This document shows, one piece after another, positions 44,701 to 54,098 of a stretch of DNA of 64,000 nucleotides; position 1 is the stretch's first letter, and every line of letters starts with the position of its first letter. Position numbers and translations under genes: made by a program. Source of the DNA: Tumebacillus permanentifrigoris (lineage in GTDB: Bacteria > Bacillota > Bacilli > Tumebacillales > Tumebacillaceae); assembly GCF_003148565.1 (NCBI RefSeq), contig NZ_QGGL01000013.1, forward strand, positions 1 through 64,000, written 5' to 3'. The notes under the pieces were generated by a model. It was not told the DNA's origin, made no database searches, and saw nothing but the letters and a program-made list of their open reading frames with translations.

Positions 44701-44940
44701 TCGAACAACGCGGCTCAGCGTAAAACCGTCATCCTCGTGGACAAAGCGTTACAAGCTTACCATGCGGAAAAAAATCCGCGCCAAAAGCTGGTGTTGCTGG
44801 AGCAACTGCGCGACATCGGAAACCAGTACATCCTCGATAAAAACAAAAGCCGCTGGAAAATGGTCTTCCGCCTCCTCCTCGATACGAATAAAGAGGAAGC
44901 ATTCCTACGCGAGCAGATCGAAGCGTCCTCCGTCCGGTAG
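41710..44940 (+). CDS. Large eCIS-cargo-like protein with N-terminal GNRAV motif
   Basis: 1076 residues, no signal peptide. The disordered N-terminus carries LMQLQKTVGNRAVTQML (about 44-60) and VVQRDGDEEE (about 87-96), which match the conserved start of DUF4157-type and other cargo proteins of extracellular contractile injection systems. No HExxH protease motif is present. Helical region about 100-260, then a long stretch (about 275-700) of repeating beta segments (LDLKVIKLEMQDLSIV, FLIFDMENLVLEELTV, LTINGHAAIGYENLLYAQV) like AsmA or solenoid proteins, a glycine/alanine-rich part (710-830), and a charged helical C-terminus. Start codon uncertain (GTG 41707, ATG 41710 or ATG 41719); no strong ribosome site. 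No eCIS structural genes are in the window. Confidence 0.72.
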   Translation: MTKMFQPPVQAPSTQTTNSTPIVGGGTDRASTRRGESSYSAAQLMQLQKTVGNRAVTQMLKNQATAKQLKKDQSVDPTPITVLASPVVQRDGDEEEAQVSNFGTQVLKDIFTNKILPEVGKSVAIKVIDSFMLLADALLASAIPNLDTLLKYMGACLNAFTKVTNFWSDLGPNVRAGLKFVMGVVLYKVDNFLSSYAPMKMLPSFEANAADDAEGTVMMQSVIKYLKIAEQFLDKASVMVRVGDYMKRRLGLISDEAAPEQGAQEDAQAEQTPSGTSLDLKVIKLEMQDLSIVRSKTDDNQKELGGLDAKSKVTIRLFGQEYTVDEIHARLGWDLSFAIDMTLRNKLIIGRSNFLIFDMENLVLEELTVGNRGLDSLVVSVAKFKVGSLLELDKISGGYQKGEGYQFGAGNIQLNLPAPFDTTLQAAAQLQLEKDGAFRQLDITNFKAGENFTVQQALVTREYLRIVNAMYDLTPYGMPFKPTLDEIQISKDKKIDKIQGGVTVKDWSPLTGLTINGHAAIGYENLLYAQVDDANVRLDYKMFQGYGSIKHLRYDTNRKLEGEIDELTFTIGKFTFAATKVDLNPDGTMSIAEAEVVLGGGKDKVAAKDVDEIGGDKEGLKKSMGFDAISGGGGLSELAQVHLKAKNITIRDGKVNVGEYEKWVGPSKVMKISLFGGAVQGLLDQEKEKAAIAGQFKFPSDSGFWPIKVGATLPISPTPISLFMEVGIGGGISAKAAGLIERDKSIAQASVYNIKAMAELEAELSFSIGAGVKLGHEILLALRAYLQATATLSAATRAAIEGKVKLNPDTKMVEQDPSNPVVFRYELEAELKAKLDFVIDLVAFLFYKKEVVRKNLGNWTLGSYRMAGSVRESKGKLTDEVTTPRSGADDTTLGGAIPGQVKLPEDDLVKEMAKRKHDEGKGDQPYKSLYRTAHDKMSAAPELNAPTLAKISEKLRPSAEDQSDVPKVVERINTSMSARREGPNKSYLMSNEEWLQYSNNAAQRKTVILVDKALQAYHAEKNPRQKLVLLEQLRDIGNQYILDKNKSRWKMVFRLLLDTNKEEAFLREQIEASSVR

Positions 44941-44960
44941 TAGAACGTGCGCAAACATCC

Positions 44961-45010
44961 AAAAACAGACCCTCTTCAACGCTCATCTGGCGCAAAGGGG
45001 TCTGCTTTTT
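44961..45010 (+). terminator. Terminator after cargo-like gene (bidirectional)
   Basis: CAGACCC-TCTT / AAAG-GGGTCTG stem with T run. Confidence 0.7.
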
Positions 45011-45034
45011 CATGTATTGGTTCATCGCAATAGT

Positions 45035-45742
45035 TTAACACCTTACATTTTTGCGTTTGAAACCCAGTCGCCCTTTATCTACTGCATTTTGAATAACTTC
45101 GGAAGCGAGTAGGAAACTGCTTTTTTTCTTGTCCCGTTTGACTTCTACTGGGCCAACTGCCTTTGCGGTCTCGACCGCCTTATCATGGAGCGGCAAATAG
45201 GAGACGCCCACTGTGTAAATAAAATTATTCATAGCGTATTTCGTTCGTTCGGGAGAATCATGAATCGTACTTTCCACAATTTCCAGCATAGTGGCAAGTT
45301 TGCTTTCGTCAAATTCACTGTCCGGGCGATTACCCAAAAGCCAGCAGTAACAATTCCAGCCCGCAGACATTCTCAGTTCTTCGCCGCTTGCGATCCATGT
45401 ATCGGCAACTTCTTGTGCAATATCTGTTTCTGCCAAAGTTACTGCAACTACAAAATCGGACAGCATATAAAAATAAGCCGCATCCATCCAACGCTCGAAA
45501 TCCGCTACAGTCATTGCTTTTGGGTCTGCGATTATTCCGGCAAAGTACATGGCGTCGTAGTTCCCTGTGCTGTAAAGCTGCTCAGCCAAAGGTTGGTTGT
45601 ATTTAATTTTCTTGGCGAGGGGCTTCATTTCTCCTGTAGCCACGCCAAAAAGCGGTTCGTGAGCGCCATTGGATATGTAAATTTTCTTAGTTCGTTCCTT
45701 GCCTAGAGCTTCGAGCTCCTGCATAACCATTTCTAAATCCAT
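45035..45742 (-). CDS. DNA alkylation repair (AlkD-like) protein
   Basis: 235 residues, all-helical HEAT-like repeats of the AlkD/DNA alkylation repair family (NYDAMYFAGIIADP, MLSDFVVAVTLAETD, NCYCWLLGN). AlkD removes bulky N-alkyl purines; catalytic Asp/Trp residues cannot be confirmed by eye here, and several family members lack activity. AAAGGAAG precedes the ATG. AT-rich. Confidence 0.78.
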   Translation of the reverse strand: MDLEMVMQELEALGKERTKKIYISNGAHEPLFGVATGEMKPLAKKIKYNQPLAEQLYSTGNYDAMYFAGIIADPKAMTVADFERWMDAAYFYMLSDFVVAVTLAETDIAQEVADTWIASGEELRMSAGWNCYCWLLGNRPDSEFDESKLATMLEIVESTIHDSPERTKYAMNNFIYTVGVSYLPLHDKAVETAKAVGPVEVKRDKKKSSFLLASEVIQNAVDKGRLGFKRKNVRC

Positions 45743-45927
45743 TGAAAAACACTTCCTTTTTTAGCGTTATCATACCTGATTCTGTCCACCATTCTACCAC
45801 ATCCTGACACAGGGTCGGGGGGTTATTCAAAGCCCACCTCCACCTTGTGTTTGATCGGAAGGTGCGGATCATGATTGGATCTCCACCAGATGTGAAAAGA
45901 CACCATTCTCAATAAATGGTGTCTTTG
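45743..45927. other. Intergenic, no gene seen
   Basis: No supported reading frame. Contains an imperfect hairpin GACACCATT / AATGGTGTC near 45899-45927 that can end the convergent-side transcript of the HTH/DUF2975 pair. Confidence 0.4.
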
Positions 45928-46137
45928 TCACTCTTCAATTTTGTACTCTAAAATATCCCCGGGCTGGCATTCTAATGCTTTGCAAATGGCCTCTAAGGTT
46001 GAAAGCCTAATTGCTTTTGCCTTTCCATTTTTCAATATAGAAAGGTTAGCCATTGTGATTCCAACCCTCTCCGAAAGTTCGGTTACGCTCATTTTCCTTT
46101 TCGCCAGCATCACATCAATATGGATAAGTATTGCCAT
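45928..46137 (-). CDS. Small XRE-type HTH regulator (YozG-like)
   Basis: 69 residues, almost only a Cro/C1 helix-turn-helix (VMLAKRKMSVTELSERVGIT and LSTLEAICKALECQPGDIL). This type is usually paired with a DUF2975 membrane protein, as here: the upstream gene ends 10 bases before. GAGGTG lies before ATG 46137, overlapping the DUF2975 stop region. Confidence 0.9.
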   Translation of the reverse strand: MAILIHIDVMLAKRKMSVTELSERVGITMANLSILKNGKAKAIRLSTLEAICKALECQPGDILEYKIEE

Positions 46138-46147
46138 GTTATTCACC

Positions 46148-46627
46148 TCAGACCGTTAAATCATTTTCTGATTTTATATCTATGGCATGTTTTACTAGCT
46201 TTTGAAGAACAGCAGCAAAGACTGCAATCACAAGTGCGGCAAAAATCACCCCATATCCGATGGGCATGATAATTGGCGGGTCGACCCGCTTCGCCATGAG
46301 GTAAAACAGTGGCATGTTGAGTACATACAAAATACTGATTGCAGTGGCACAGTATTTTATATTCTTTAAGGATTTTAAAGACAATTCCGAGAAAGACTTG
46401 TTTTGATCAATATGGACTAGTAGTTTAAAGGTTTGATACAAAGCAATGTAAAACGGTATCGCCGCTGCATACAACCCGATCCTAAGAAGATCGTGTAGAT
46501 AAGCTGTCTCAGGATATAATTCTGCCATAAAATTTGAGATGGCAGGTACAAAAAATATACACAAAGCAAGAACAGGAATACCCATAAGAATAACAGCTAC
46601 CTTTAAAAAAAGTGTTTCACGTTTCAT
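46148..46627 (-). CDS. DUF2975 membrane protein
   Basis: 159 residues with four membrane segments (about 8-30, 47-67, 93-113, 125-147), matching DUF2975. With the small HTH gene downstream it forms a common Firmicute two-gene unit of unknown role, thought to be a membrane-linked regulator pair. ATG 46627 follows GGAGGTG. Confidence 0.85.
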   Translation of the reverse strand: MKRETLFLKVAVILMGIPVLALCIFFVPAISNFMAELYPETAYLHDLLRIGLYAAAIPFYIALYQTFKLLVHIDQNKSFSELSLKSLKNIKYCATAISILYVLNMPLFYLMAKRVDPPIIMPIGYGVIFAALVIAVFAAVLQKLVKHAIDIKSENDLTV

Positions 46628-46642
46628 ACCAAGCACCTCCAT

Positions 46643-47059
46643 CAGTTATTCGCACTTTGATACTAACACAGTGATTTATCGTTTTGCAATAAATAATTAT
46701 CGTATTTCCGGCGTCCTCATCAAATCACGCCCCCATCCACCACCCCAAAACAAAGAAGCATCAAAGACATTAAACTCGTCTTCGATGCTTCTTTGTTCCC
46801 AATATATGTGCTACTTGTGGTACGGTTCACCGTTTCGCTCTAAGTGGGAAAGGAGCCAGCAAACAGCTGGCTCCCTACCAAGATCAGAGAGATTGCCAGT
46901 ACTGTTCTGCCCCAACGAGGACGAAGTAACCGTATGTCAATCGGTGTAATAGCACACAGACTACCGCTTCGCAAAAAAGCCTCCTGTTTGGGAAAGGACA
47001 GGAGGCTTACTTCGATGCATTTTCGAAGCAATAGTTGCATTGCTAGCAGCATAGTAAGA
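46643..47059. other. Intergenic with three hairpins
   Basis: No convincing gene in 417 bases. Hairpins: AGAAGCATC...GATGCTTCT (46752-46796), a perfect GGAGCCAGC/GCTGGCTCC with five-base loop (46850-46872), and the peptidase terminator at 46972-47009. The frames that cross it lack ribosome sites. Confidence 0.55.
46972..47009 (-). terminator. Terminator of peptidase E-like gene
   Basis: Read leftwards, AGCCTCCTGT / ACAGGAGGCT stem with six T. Confidence 0.85.
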
Positions 47060-47722
47060 TCATGGCGTAAACAGTTTCCAATGCCCTTCGGATACAACTT
47101 CGACCACTCCATCGATCACTTTGATGGCGGTTTGATCATCAATTGCATACGCCGGTCCCGGCATCCCGGCTGCCCATCTCTCCGCATGAGCCATCGTGTT
47201 TTCCGGCAGCATCTCGTGATCCAGATGCGGGAACATGGCAAAGTCGACCAGACCCAGCGTTTCATCTCCACCGTTGGGTGGAGTCCAGCCAACGAAGTCT
47301 TCCCCGATGTTAGGTGCCATCACCATGCTCCCAGCACTCAATCCCACATAGACTGCACGCAGCGACGGCAAGAGGTCTGCCAGTCCGGACTGCCGCATCC
47401 AGTAACTCAGATACAACGGGTCACCGCCATTTACGAGTAGAACGTCAGTCTCCTTGACCATAGGAACCCAAAGCTCTTGATCGATGCTGGGCAAAGCGGT
47501 GAGCTCCAGCAGCCCCAGGGACTTCCAGCCCAGCTCACACATCGGTGTTGTGGCTGTTCCATTGAGGAACCTCCAAGCCTTGTCTGCACCACCAGGACTT
47601 GCGTAGATCGCAGTGGGTATGCAGAGGGCGCTACACTCGGCAATCGGTTTGTCCAGCATGTCAACCAACGCGTCATGTATGCTTTTGTTTTTGATGCCTG
47701 CAGATGTAAGTAGAAGTTTCAT
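47060..47722 (-). CDS. Peptidase S51 (dipeptidase E-like) protein
   Basis: 220 residues of the S51 family. The nucleophile elbow GLSAGSMVM lies near 129, preceded by VLLVNGGDPLYLSYW near 94-108; a His/Glu partner region (FPHLDHEML) follows near 165. Family members cleave N-terminal Asp dipeptides or related substrates in the cytoplasm. The gene stands alone; its start has only a weak ribosome site (GAGGAGC) upstream. Confidence 0.87.
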   Translation of the reverse strand: MKLLLTSAGIKNKSIHDALVDMLDKPIAECSALCIPTAIYASPGGADKAWRFLNGTATTPMCELGWKSLGLLELTALPSIDQELWVPMVKETDVLLVNGGDPLYLSYWMRQSGLADLLPSLRAVYVGLSAGSMVMAPNIGEDFVGWTPPNGGDETLGLVDFAMFPHLDHEMLPENTMAHAERWAAGMPGPAYAIDDQTAIKVIDGVVEVVSEGHWKLFTP

Positions 47723-48062
47723 AATCTAGCTCCTCTTCTTTGTGTGCTTCTGACGTTGCATTCTTCATCAATAAGTTACCAAATAAATAATACCAGATCG
47801 TGCAACAACTGATCAATTCAAATGAGTCTAGAGGAGAAACGAGATCCCCCCCTATGGGTAGTGCATATGAGGACCACCCTTTATTCCCAGTGATCTTGCT
47901 ACAACGTCGCAACACAAGCTCGAATGGTATACGTGGCGAGGTCTCTCCTTCATTTCACACTCATTTAGGATAAGGCTCAGCGTAACGGAGCTATGTGCCG
48001 CGGTACATAAAAGCCAACCTTTTAGATCGATCCAAGGTTATGATTAAGCCATAAATTATGTG
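47723..48062. other. Intergenic, no gene seen
   Basis: About 340 bases with scattered stops in all frames and no ribosome site with a usable frame. The motif ATAAGGCTCAGCGTA (about 47970) has a near copy at about 48828. Confidence 0.4.
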
Positions 48063-48091
48063 CAAAAAGGCCGTCGAAGTACTCGACGACC
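48063..48091 (-). terminator. Terminator of VOC gene
   Basis: Read leftwards, GG-CGTCGA / TCGACG-CC stem followed by five T. Confidence 0.75.
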
Positions 48092-48116
48092 AGATAGTCG
48101 GTGATTTTTTCCGTTT

Positions 48117-48569
48117 CTATTTATTACCCAGTTGTTCCGCCAAACCGATTAGAAGTCCTTCGGTTCCACGAATGTAGCAGAGCCGATACGAGTCCTCGTA
48201 CTGAACCACTTCGCCAACGAGCTGAGCACCATATTTAGTGAGTCTGGATACCATTTCGTCAAGGTCTTCAACGGTGAACATTACGCGTAGATAACCGAGA
48301 GCGTTTACAGGAGCAGTCCGGTGATCTGAACTAGTAGCTGGGTTGAGAAATCGCGAAAGTTCAAGTCGGCTGTAGCCATCTGGGGTAACCATCATAGCAA
48401 TCTCTACGCACTGAGAACCCAGTCCGGTTACGCGACCAGCCCATTCACCTTCGACAGTGGCTCGCCCTTCGAGCTTCAAGCCAATCTCCTCGAAGAAAGA
48501 GATTGCGTCATCAAGGGACTCTACAACGATGCCGACATTGTCCATTCTTAGTAATTTGTTTTCTGCCAT
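48117..48569 (-). CDS. VOC family (glyoxalase-like) protein
   Basis: 150 residues with two beta-alpha-beta-beta-beta units of the glyoxalase fold (MDNVGIVVESLDDAISFFEE at the start and LRVMFTVEDLDEMVSRL in the second half; GTEGLLIGLAEQLG end). No ligand can be named. AAGGAGA precedes the ATG. Single gene. Confidence 0.88.
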   Translation of the reverse strand: MAENKLLRMDNVGIVVESLDDAISFFEEIGLKLEGRATVEGEWAGRVTGLGSQCVEIAMMVTPDGYSRLELSRFLNPATSSDHRTAPVNALGYLRVMFTVEDLDEMVSRLTKYGAQLVGEVVQYEDSYRLCYIRGTEGLLIGLAEQLGNK

Positions 48570-48897
48570 AGTTTTATCTCCTTATGTGTACCTCATATTC
48601 AAGTTTGGCTGAAGTAAGTTGCGCATATCGTTTGTACGATCACGATGCCCCAACACCTTAATCGACCAGAGGGAGTGGCCATGACGTGGTTAGGTGGTGC
48701 GAATGTGTCCGGTTGATTCTGCTTCCTTGCATCTAAATATAACTCCATTCGAATCCTTCCTCATGCTCATCATACCACTATTCTGGGAAATATCGGGCTG
48801 TATTCTAGTTTCGCCGTTACTAATATGATAAGGCTCACCGTACTGAACCCAAAACACCAGAGCCATACGTCACTCTCTACTCACTCAACCCAACCCC
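48570..48897. other. Intergenic, no gene seen
   Basis: 328 bases upstream of the VOC gene and beyond the fumC stop, with no supported frame or RNA gene. Confidence 0.4.
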
Positions 48898-50289
<1,392 letters not shown>

Positions 50290-50309
50290 CATCAACCTCC
50301 TGAAAAATG

Positions 50310-50338
50310 AAAAACACCCGAGGCATCGGGTGTTTTTG
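50310..50338 (-). terminator. Terminator of methyltransferase gene
   Basis: AAAACACCCGA / TCGGGTGTTTT stem, T run on both strands. Confidence 0.9.
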
Positions 50339-50380
50339 CATATTATGTTGTTCTCTCTAGTATACGCACGCAACAGCGCC

Positions 50381-51556
50381 TTAAAACACCAACCCCAGCC
50401 GATCGGCCAACGCCTTCTCCAGATAGGGTTCGATCTGCAGAAACTGTTTGAACTCCCGATAACTCTGCACCAACTTCTCGCGCTCTGCTGCGGTGCTCTT
50501 GCTCTTCACCGCCCGGATCAGCAGATTTTTCGGGGTGTGTTCCATGTCGATGAACTCGAGGATCTGCGTCTTGTACCCGACGAGATCGAGCAGGTGCGCG
50601 CGCACGGAGTCGGTGGCCAGCGCGGAGAATCGTTCCTTGATGATCCCGTGGGAGAGCATCGGGGAGAGCGTTTCATTCGCCACTTGCGAAAACAACTCAT
50701 GCTGGCAGCAGGGAACTGAGAGGATCACGTCGGCGCCCCAGCGCACGGCTTTTTCCAACGCGGCATCAGTTGCGGTGTCACAGGCGTGCAGCGTGACCAC
50801 CATGTCCACATGCTCCAAGTCATTGTACTCCGCGATGTCCCCGACGAGGAAGCGCAACTGCTCATAGCCAAATCGCGCACACAGCGTGTTGCAATGCGCG
50901 ATCACATCCTCCTTCAAATCCAAGCCGATCACGTTCAAGTTCAGGCCGCGAATCTCCTTGAGGTAATGATACAGGGCAAACGTCAGGTACGACTTGCCAC
51001 AGCCGAAGTCCACGATGTTCAGCGTCCGCTCCTGACTCAGATGCGGCACGACATCCTCGATCATCTCCAAAAAGCGATTGATCTGCCGGAACTTGTCGTA
51101 ACGCTTCGCCACGACTTTGCCCTCGGGCGTCATCACGCCCAATTCCACCAAAAAAGGAATCGGCGTGCCCTCCTCCAGCAGATACTGTTTCTTGCGGTTG
51201 TGCGTGAGTTCGACCTTGGTGCGGGTGGCTTGCTTTTTCAGGATCGAGACCTTGAACTTTTTGGAGATCAGGATCTGGTAGTCGGCGTCCTGCGTATGTA
51301 ACAACCCTTGCTTGAACGTCTCTTCGAACAACCGCAGGATCGCGGACTGGGCTTCCTCGGGCGTCAGATTCTCATGCTGGACTTTTTGACTATAATAGTA
51401 GCTGAACTGATAGTGCAGCTCCTCCTTCAAGCGAACCGGCTTGATATCGACTTTGGAAAAGCCCGTCGGGTCTTTTTTGCGCACGTTGTTCAGCGTTGCT
51501 TGTGTCATTGTCCCTGCGCCGATCTGGTCGGCGATGAGGGCTTGTAGGTTTTCCAT
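50381..51556 (-). CDS. SAM-dependent methyltransferase (Methyltransf_32-like)
   Basis: 391 residues. N-terminal about 150 residues are a separate domain ([21 protein letters not shown]), then a Rossmann methyltransferase with motif [15 protein letters not shown] near 181, an acidic residue in [10 protein letters not shown] near 214 and the unusual DTATDAAL and VPCCQHELF segments. The type matches conserved Firmicute proteins likely acting on RNA, but the target is unknown. AAGGAG is 11 bases before ATG 51556; the frame runs to 51640 without a better start. Confidence 0.8.
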   Translation of the reverse strand: MENLQALIADQIGAGTMTQATLNNVRKKDPTGFSKVDIKPVRLKEELHYQFSYYYSQKVQHENLTPEEAQSAILRLFEETFKQGLLHTQDADYQILISKKFKVSILKKQATRTKVELTHNRKKQYLLEEGTPIPFLVELGVMTPEGKVVAKRYDKFRQINRFLEMIEDVVPHLSQERTLNIVDFGCGKSYLTFALYHYLKEIRGLNLNVIGLDLKEDVIAHCNTLCARFGYEQLRFLVGDIAEYNDLEHVDMVVTLHACDTATDAALEKAVRWGADVILSVPCCQHELFSQVANETLSPMLSHGIIKERFSALATDSVRAHLLDLVGYKTQILEFIDMEHTPKNLLIRAVKSKSTAAEREKLVQSYREFKQFLQIEPYLEKALADRLGLVF

Positions 51557-51618
51557 CGAGTAAACAGCTCCTTCCCTCTCCTCTAGAGTACCCTTTTCGC
51601 CCAATTTGGCACAAGTGA

Positions 51619-51648
51619 TTGACACTGACTTGTGGGTCATTCTATAAT
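51619..51648 (+). promoter_or_regulatory. Consensus promoter of the EmrB/TetR operon
   Basis: TTGACA (51619-51624), 18-base spacer, TATAAT (51643-51648). The spacer holds TGAC...GTCA (51626-51639). Confidence 0.85.
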
Positions 51649-51657
51649 GAACCTAAC

Positions 51658-51673
51658 GACTGACCCGTCAGTC
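51658..51673 (+). promoter_or_regulatory. Probable TetR operator
   Basis: GACTGACCCGTCAGTC, a perfect 7-base inverted repeat with 2-base centre, placed at the expected transcription start. The TetR gene is downstream in the same operon. Confidence 0.7.
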
Positions 51674-51731
51674 ACCGCATCATCAGCGCTGACAACGCCA
51701 TCATACGTATAGAAACTAGGGGTGAAATTTC

Positions 51732-53381
51732 ATGGCAGAAGTAACAAGCCAAGCCGGACAATTGGACTTGGAAGCGAAGGGCGGCAAGCGCAGACTGGTC
51801 ATCATCGGTCTGTTGCTCGGACTCTTTTTCTCGTCGTTGGACCAGACGGTCGTCGGGACCGCGATGCCGACGATCATCGGCCAACTAGGTCACATCGAAT
51901 TGCTGACTTGGATCACAACCGCGTACCTGTTGACGTCCACATCGGTCGTACCGATCGCCGGGAAACTGGCTGACGTATTCGGACGCCGCTCACTATATCT
52001 GATCGGGATGGTCGTCTTCATCATCGGTTCCGCACTGTGCGGGGCGGCTGACTCGATGATTCAGCTCACGATCTACCGCGGGATTCAAGGGATCGGCGGC
52101 GGGATGTTGATGCCGCTGGCGATGACGATCATCGGGGACATCACGACCGGTGAAAGCCGTGCGAAGTTCCAAGGGATGTTCATGGCCGTATTTGGCCTCT
52201 CCTCCGTACTCGGCCCGCAACTCGGCGGCTGGATCGTCGACTACTGGTCTTGGAACTGGATTTTCTACATCAACCTGCCGTTTGGCGTCTTGGCAACGAT
52301 CTTCATCTGGATCGGTCTCGGCAACTCGTTTGAGAAGAAAAAAGTCGTGATCGACTATGCCGGGATCGTCACGATGATCATCGCGATCGTCTCGCTGTTG
52401 CTCGCCCTGTCCTTGGGTGGCAAGGATTATGGCTGGACCTCGTGGCAGATCATCGCGCTGTTCATCTCGTTCGTCGTGTTCTCGCTGGTATTCCTCTATG
52501 TGGAATCGCGTGCAAAAGACCCGATTTTGCCCCTGTACCTGTTCAAAAACCGCATCTTCACGATCGTCATCCTGATCGGTTTCCTGATGTCGCTGGGCAT
52601 GTTCGGCGCCCTGACGTTCTCGCCGCTGCTGATGCAAGGGGTAGTCGGGATGTCCGCAACCAAGGCCGCTTCTGTCATGACCCCGATGATGTTCGGGATG
52701 ATCGCAACCTCGATTCTCGGTTCGCGTCTCCTGCTCAAAGTCGGCCTCCGTCCGATGCTGATCGGCGGGATGGGGATCATGGTCATCGGGTTCCTGCTGT
52801 TCTCGCAACTGGGCCTCGATACCACGCAATTGAGCGCATCTATGGTCATGATCGTGCTCGGCCTCGGGATGGGGATGATCATGCCGTCGCTGGGGATCGC
52901 CGTCCAAGAAGCGTTCCCGATGGAAATTCGCGGAACGGTCACTTCGTCGACCACGTTCTTCCGCTCGATTGGCGGTACGGTCGGGATCGCGCTGCTCGGC
53001 GCAGTGTTCAACCACCGCTCGGTCGCTGACATCGGCAACCAACTCGACCCGGTTCTGAGCCAGATGGGTCCGAACTCGGAAAAACTGCTCGACATGGCGC
53101 ACAACAACCCGCAAGGTCTGTACTCCTCGCTGTTGTCGCCCGACTTCTTGCAAGCACTTCCGAAGCCGGTCGCGGAGATGTTCAACACGTCGGTGACCCC
53201 GATTCTGAAGGACTCGCTGCTCGACTCGCTGCATGCGCTGTACCATGTCTCGATCTGGTTCTGCGTCGCAGGTCTGGTCGTCGCGCTGTTCACTGGCAAA
53301 GTGAAGTTCTCCGGCAACCCGCGTGGAGCAGGTGGCAAAAAAGACGCCGCTTCGTCCGCACAACCAGCTGCGCAAGAATAA
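51732..53381 (+). CDS. DHA2-type (EmrB/QacA) efflux transporter
   Basis: 549 residues with 14 membrane segments. Motif DQTVVGTAMPTI near 37 and GKLADVFGRRSLYLIG near 77 are typical of the DHA2 drug:H+ antiporters. A Gly/Ala-rich soluble tail ends the protein. AGGGGTGA precedes the ATG. It is repressed presumably by the TetR protein encoded 85 bases downstream, whose operator-like palindrome overlaps the start of transcription. No fusion-protein partner is encoded. Confidence 0.92.
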   Translation: MAEVTSQAGQLDLEAKGGKRRLVIIGLLLGLFFSSLDQTVVGTAMPTIIGQLGHIELLTWITTAYLLTSTSVVPIAGKLADVFGRRSLYLIGMVVFIIGSALCGAADSMIQLTIYRGIQGIGGGMLMPLAMTIIGDITTGESRAKFQGMFMAVFGLSSVLGPQLGGWIVDYWSWNWIFYINLPFGVLATIFIWIGLGNSFEKKKVVIDYAGIVTMIIAIVSLLLALSLGGKDYGWTSWQIIALFISFVVFSLVFLYVESRAKDPILPLYLFKNRIFTIVILIGFLMSLGMFGALTFSPLLMQGVVGMSATKAASVMTPMMFGMIATSILGSRLLLKVGLRPMLIGGMGIMVIGFLLFSQLGLDTTQLSASMVMIVLGLGMGMIMPSLGIAVQEAFPMEIRGTVTSSTTFFRSIGGTVGIALLGAVFNHRSVADIGNQLDPVLSQMGPNSEKLLDMAHNNPQGLYSSLLSPDFLQALPKPVAEMFNTSVTPILKDSLLDSLHALYHVSIWFCVAGLVVALFTGKVKFSGNPRGAGGKKDAASSAQPAAQE

Positions 53382-53397
53382 GCACGTCCAACTACAA

Positions 53398-53436
53398 CCA
53401 GGCGCAGGAAGCAGGAATCGGCTTCCTGCGCCTGAT
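53398..53436 (+). other. Strong hairpin between efflux gene and tetR
   Basis: AGGCGCAGGAAGC / GCTTCCTGCGCCT, 13-14 base pairs, with no T run. It may protect or stop the upstream transcript and lower tetR expression. Confidence 0.6.
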
Positions 53437-53466
53437 TGATAGTACGTACAGAAGGGGGGGAGTCAC

Positions 53467-54048
53467 TTGGAAGGCATGGACAAGCGCGAAACCATCCTGC
53501 AAGCTGCATCCCGTGCATTTGCTACGAAGGGATTCCATGACTCCAAAGTGGAGGAGATCGCGTCCGTAGCCGGAGTTGCCAAGGGTACGGTGTACCTCTA
53601 TTTCAAGGATAAAAGCACCCTGCTCTACGAGGTTCTCCATTATACACGTGAAAAGTACAAGCACGGTCTAGAAGAAGAGACCGAACGATACACAACGGCG
53701 TATGACAAGCTCTTGGGTTACACCCGCTTTCATCTGGCGCAGTTTCCGAATATGGTCAAGCTGCATAAATTGAACATGGAACAACTGACCAAATTCCACA
53801 ATGATCCAAGTTCTCGCCGGCGCATGAAGGACGAGCAGGAGGGCATGATGGATTTCCTGACGCAAATCGTCCAACTCGGCATGGACAGCGGTGAGTTCCG
53901 CACGGTCAACGCCCGTGATGCGGCCTTGCTCTGCTGGGGTGCCATGCATGCCAACGTACACTGGGCGATGGTCAACGAAGTGGAGGAGATCGACTCAGAT
54001 CGGGCCGAGGGGATCGTCAACTTGATTCTGAGTGGGATCGGGAAGTAA
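53467..54048 (+). CDS. TetR/AcrR family regulator
   Basis: 193 residues. HTH near 15-50 (FATKGFHDSKVEEIASVAGV then AKGTVYLYF), with an all-helical ligand domain after it resembling the FadR/TetR_C group. TTG 53467 is six bases after AAGGGGGGG; ATG 53476 is the alternative. Likely the repressor of the efflux gene upstream and of itself. Confidence 0.9.
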   Translation: MEGMDKRETILQAASRAFATKGFHDSKVEEIASVAGVAKGTVYLYFKDKSTLLYEVLHYTREKYKHGLEEETERYTTAYDKLLGYTRFHLAQFPNMVKLHKLNMEQLTKFHNDPSSRRRMKDEQEGMMDFLTQIVQLGMDSGEFRTVNARDAALLCWGAMHANVHWAMVNEVEEIDSDRAEGIVNLILSGIGK

Positions 54049-54056
54049 CTCATATG

Positions 54057-54098
54057 AAAAAAGAACCGGACGTGAGGGAGCGGCCGGTTCTTTTTTTA
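54057..54098 (+). terminator. Terminator after tetR (bidirectional)
   Basis: AAAAAGAACCGG / CCGGTTCTTTTT stem. Confidence 0.9.

Noticed and set aside
41710-44940. DUF4157 metalloprotease toxin
   Set aside because: The GNRAV region is present but no HExxH motif was found, so I keep only the cargo-like label.
46840-47112. 90-codon minus-strand frame downstream of the peptidase gene
   Set aside because: It runs through the peptidase terminator and a perfect hairpin, overlaps the peptidase 3' end and has no ribosome site.
47960-48840. Near-duplicate ATAAGGCTCA(G/C)CGTA motifs at about 47970 and 48828 as an attachment-site pair
   Set aside because: Too short and imperfect, with no integrase or tRNA nearby.
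51993-53375. 460-codon minus-strand frame inside the EmrB-type gene
   Set aside because: Composition is dominated by Asp, Arg and His from antisense of hydrophobic codons; no start signal.
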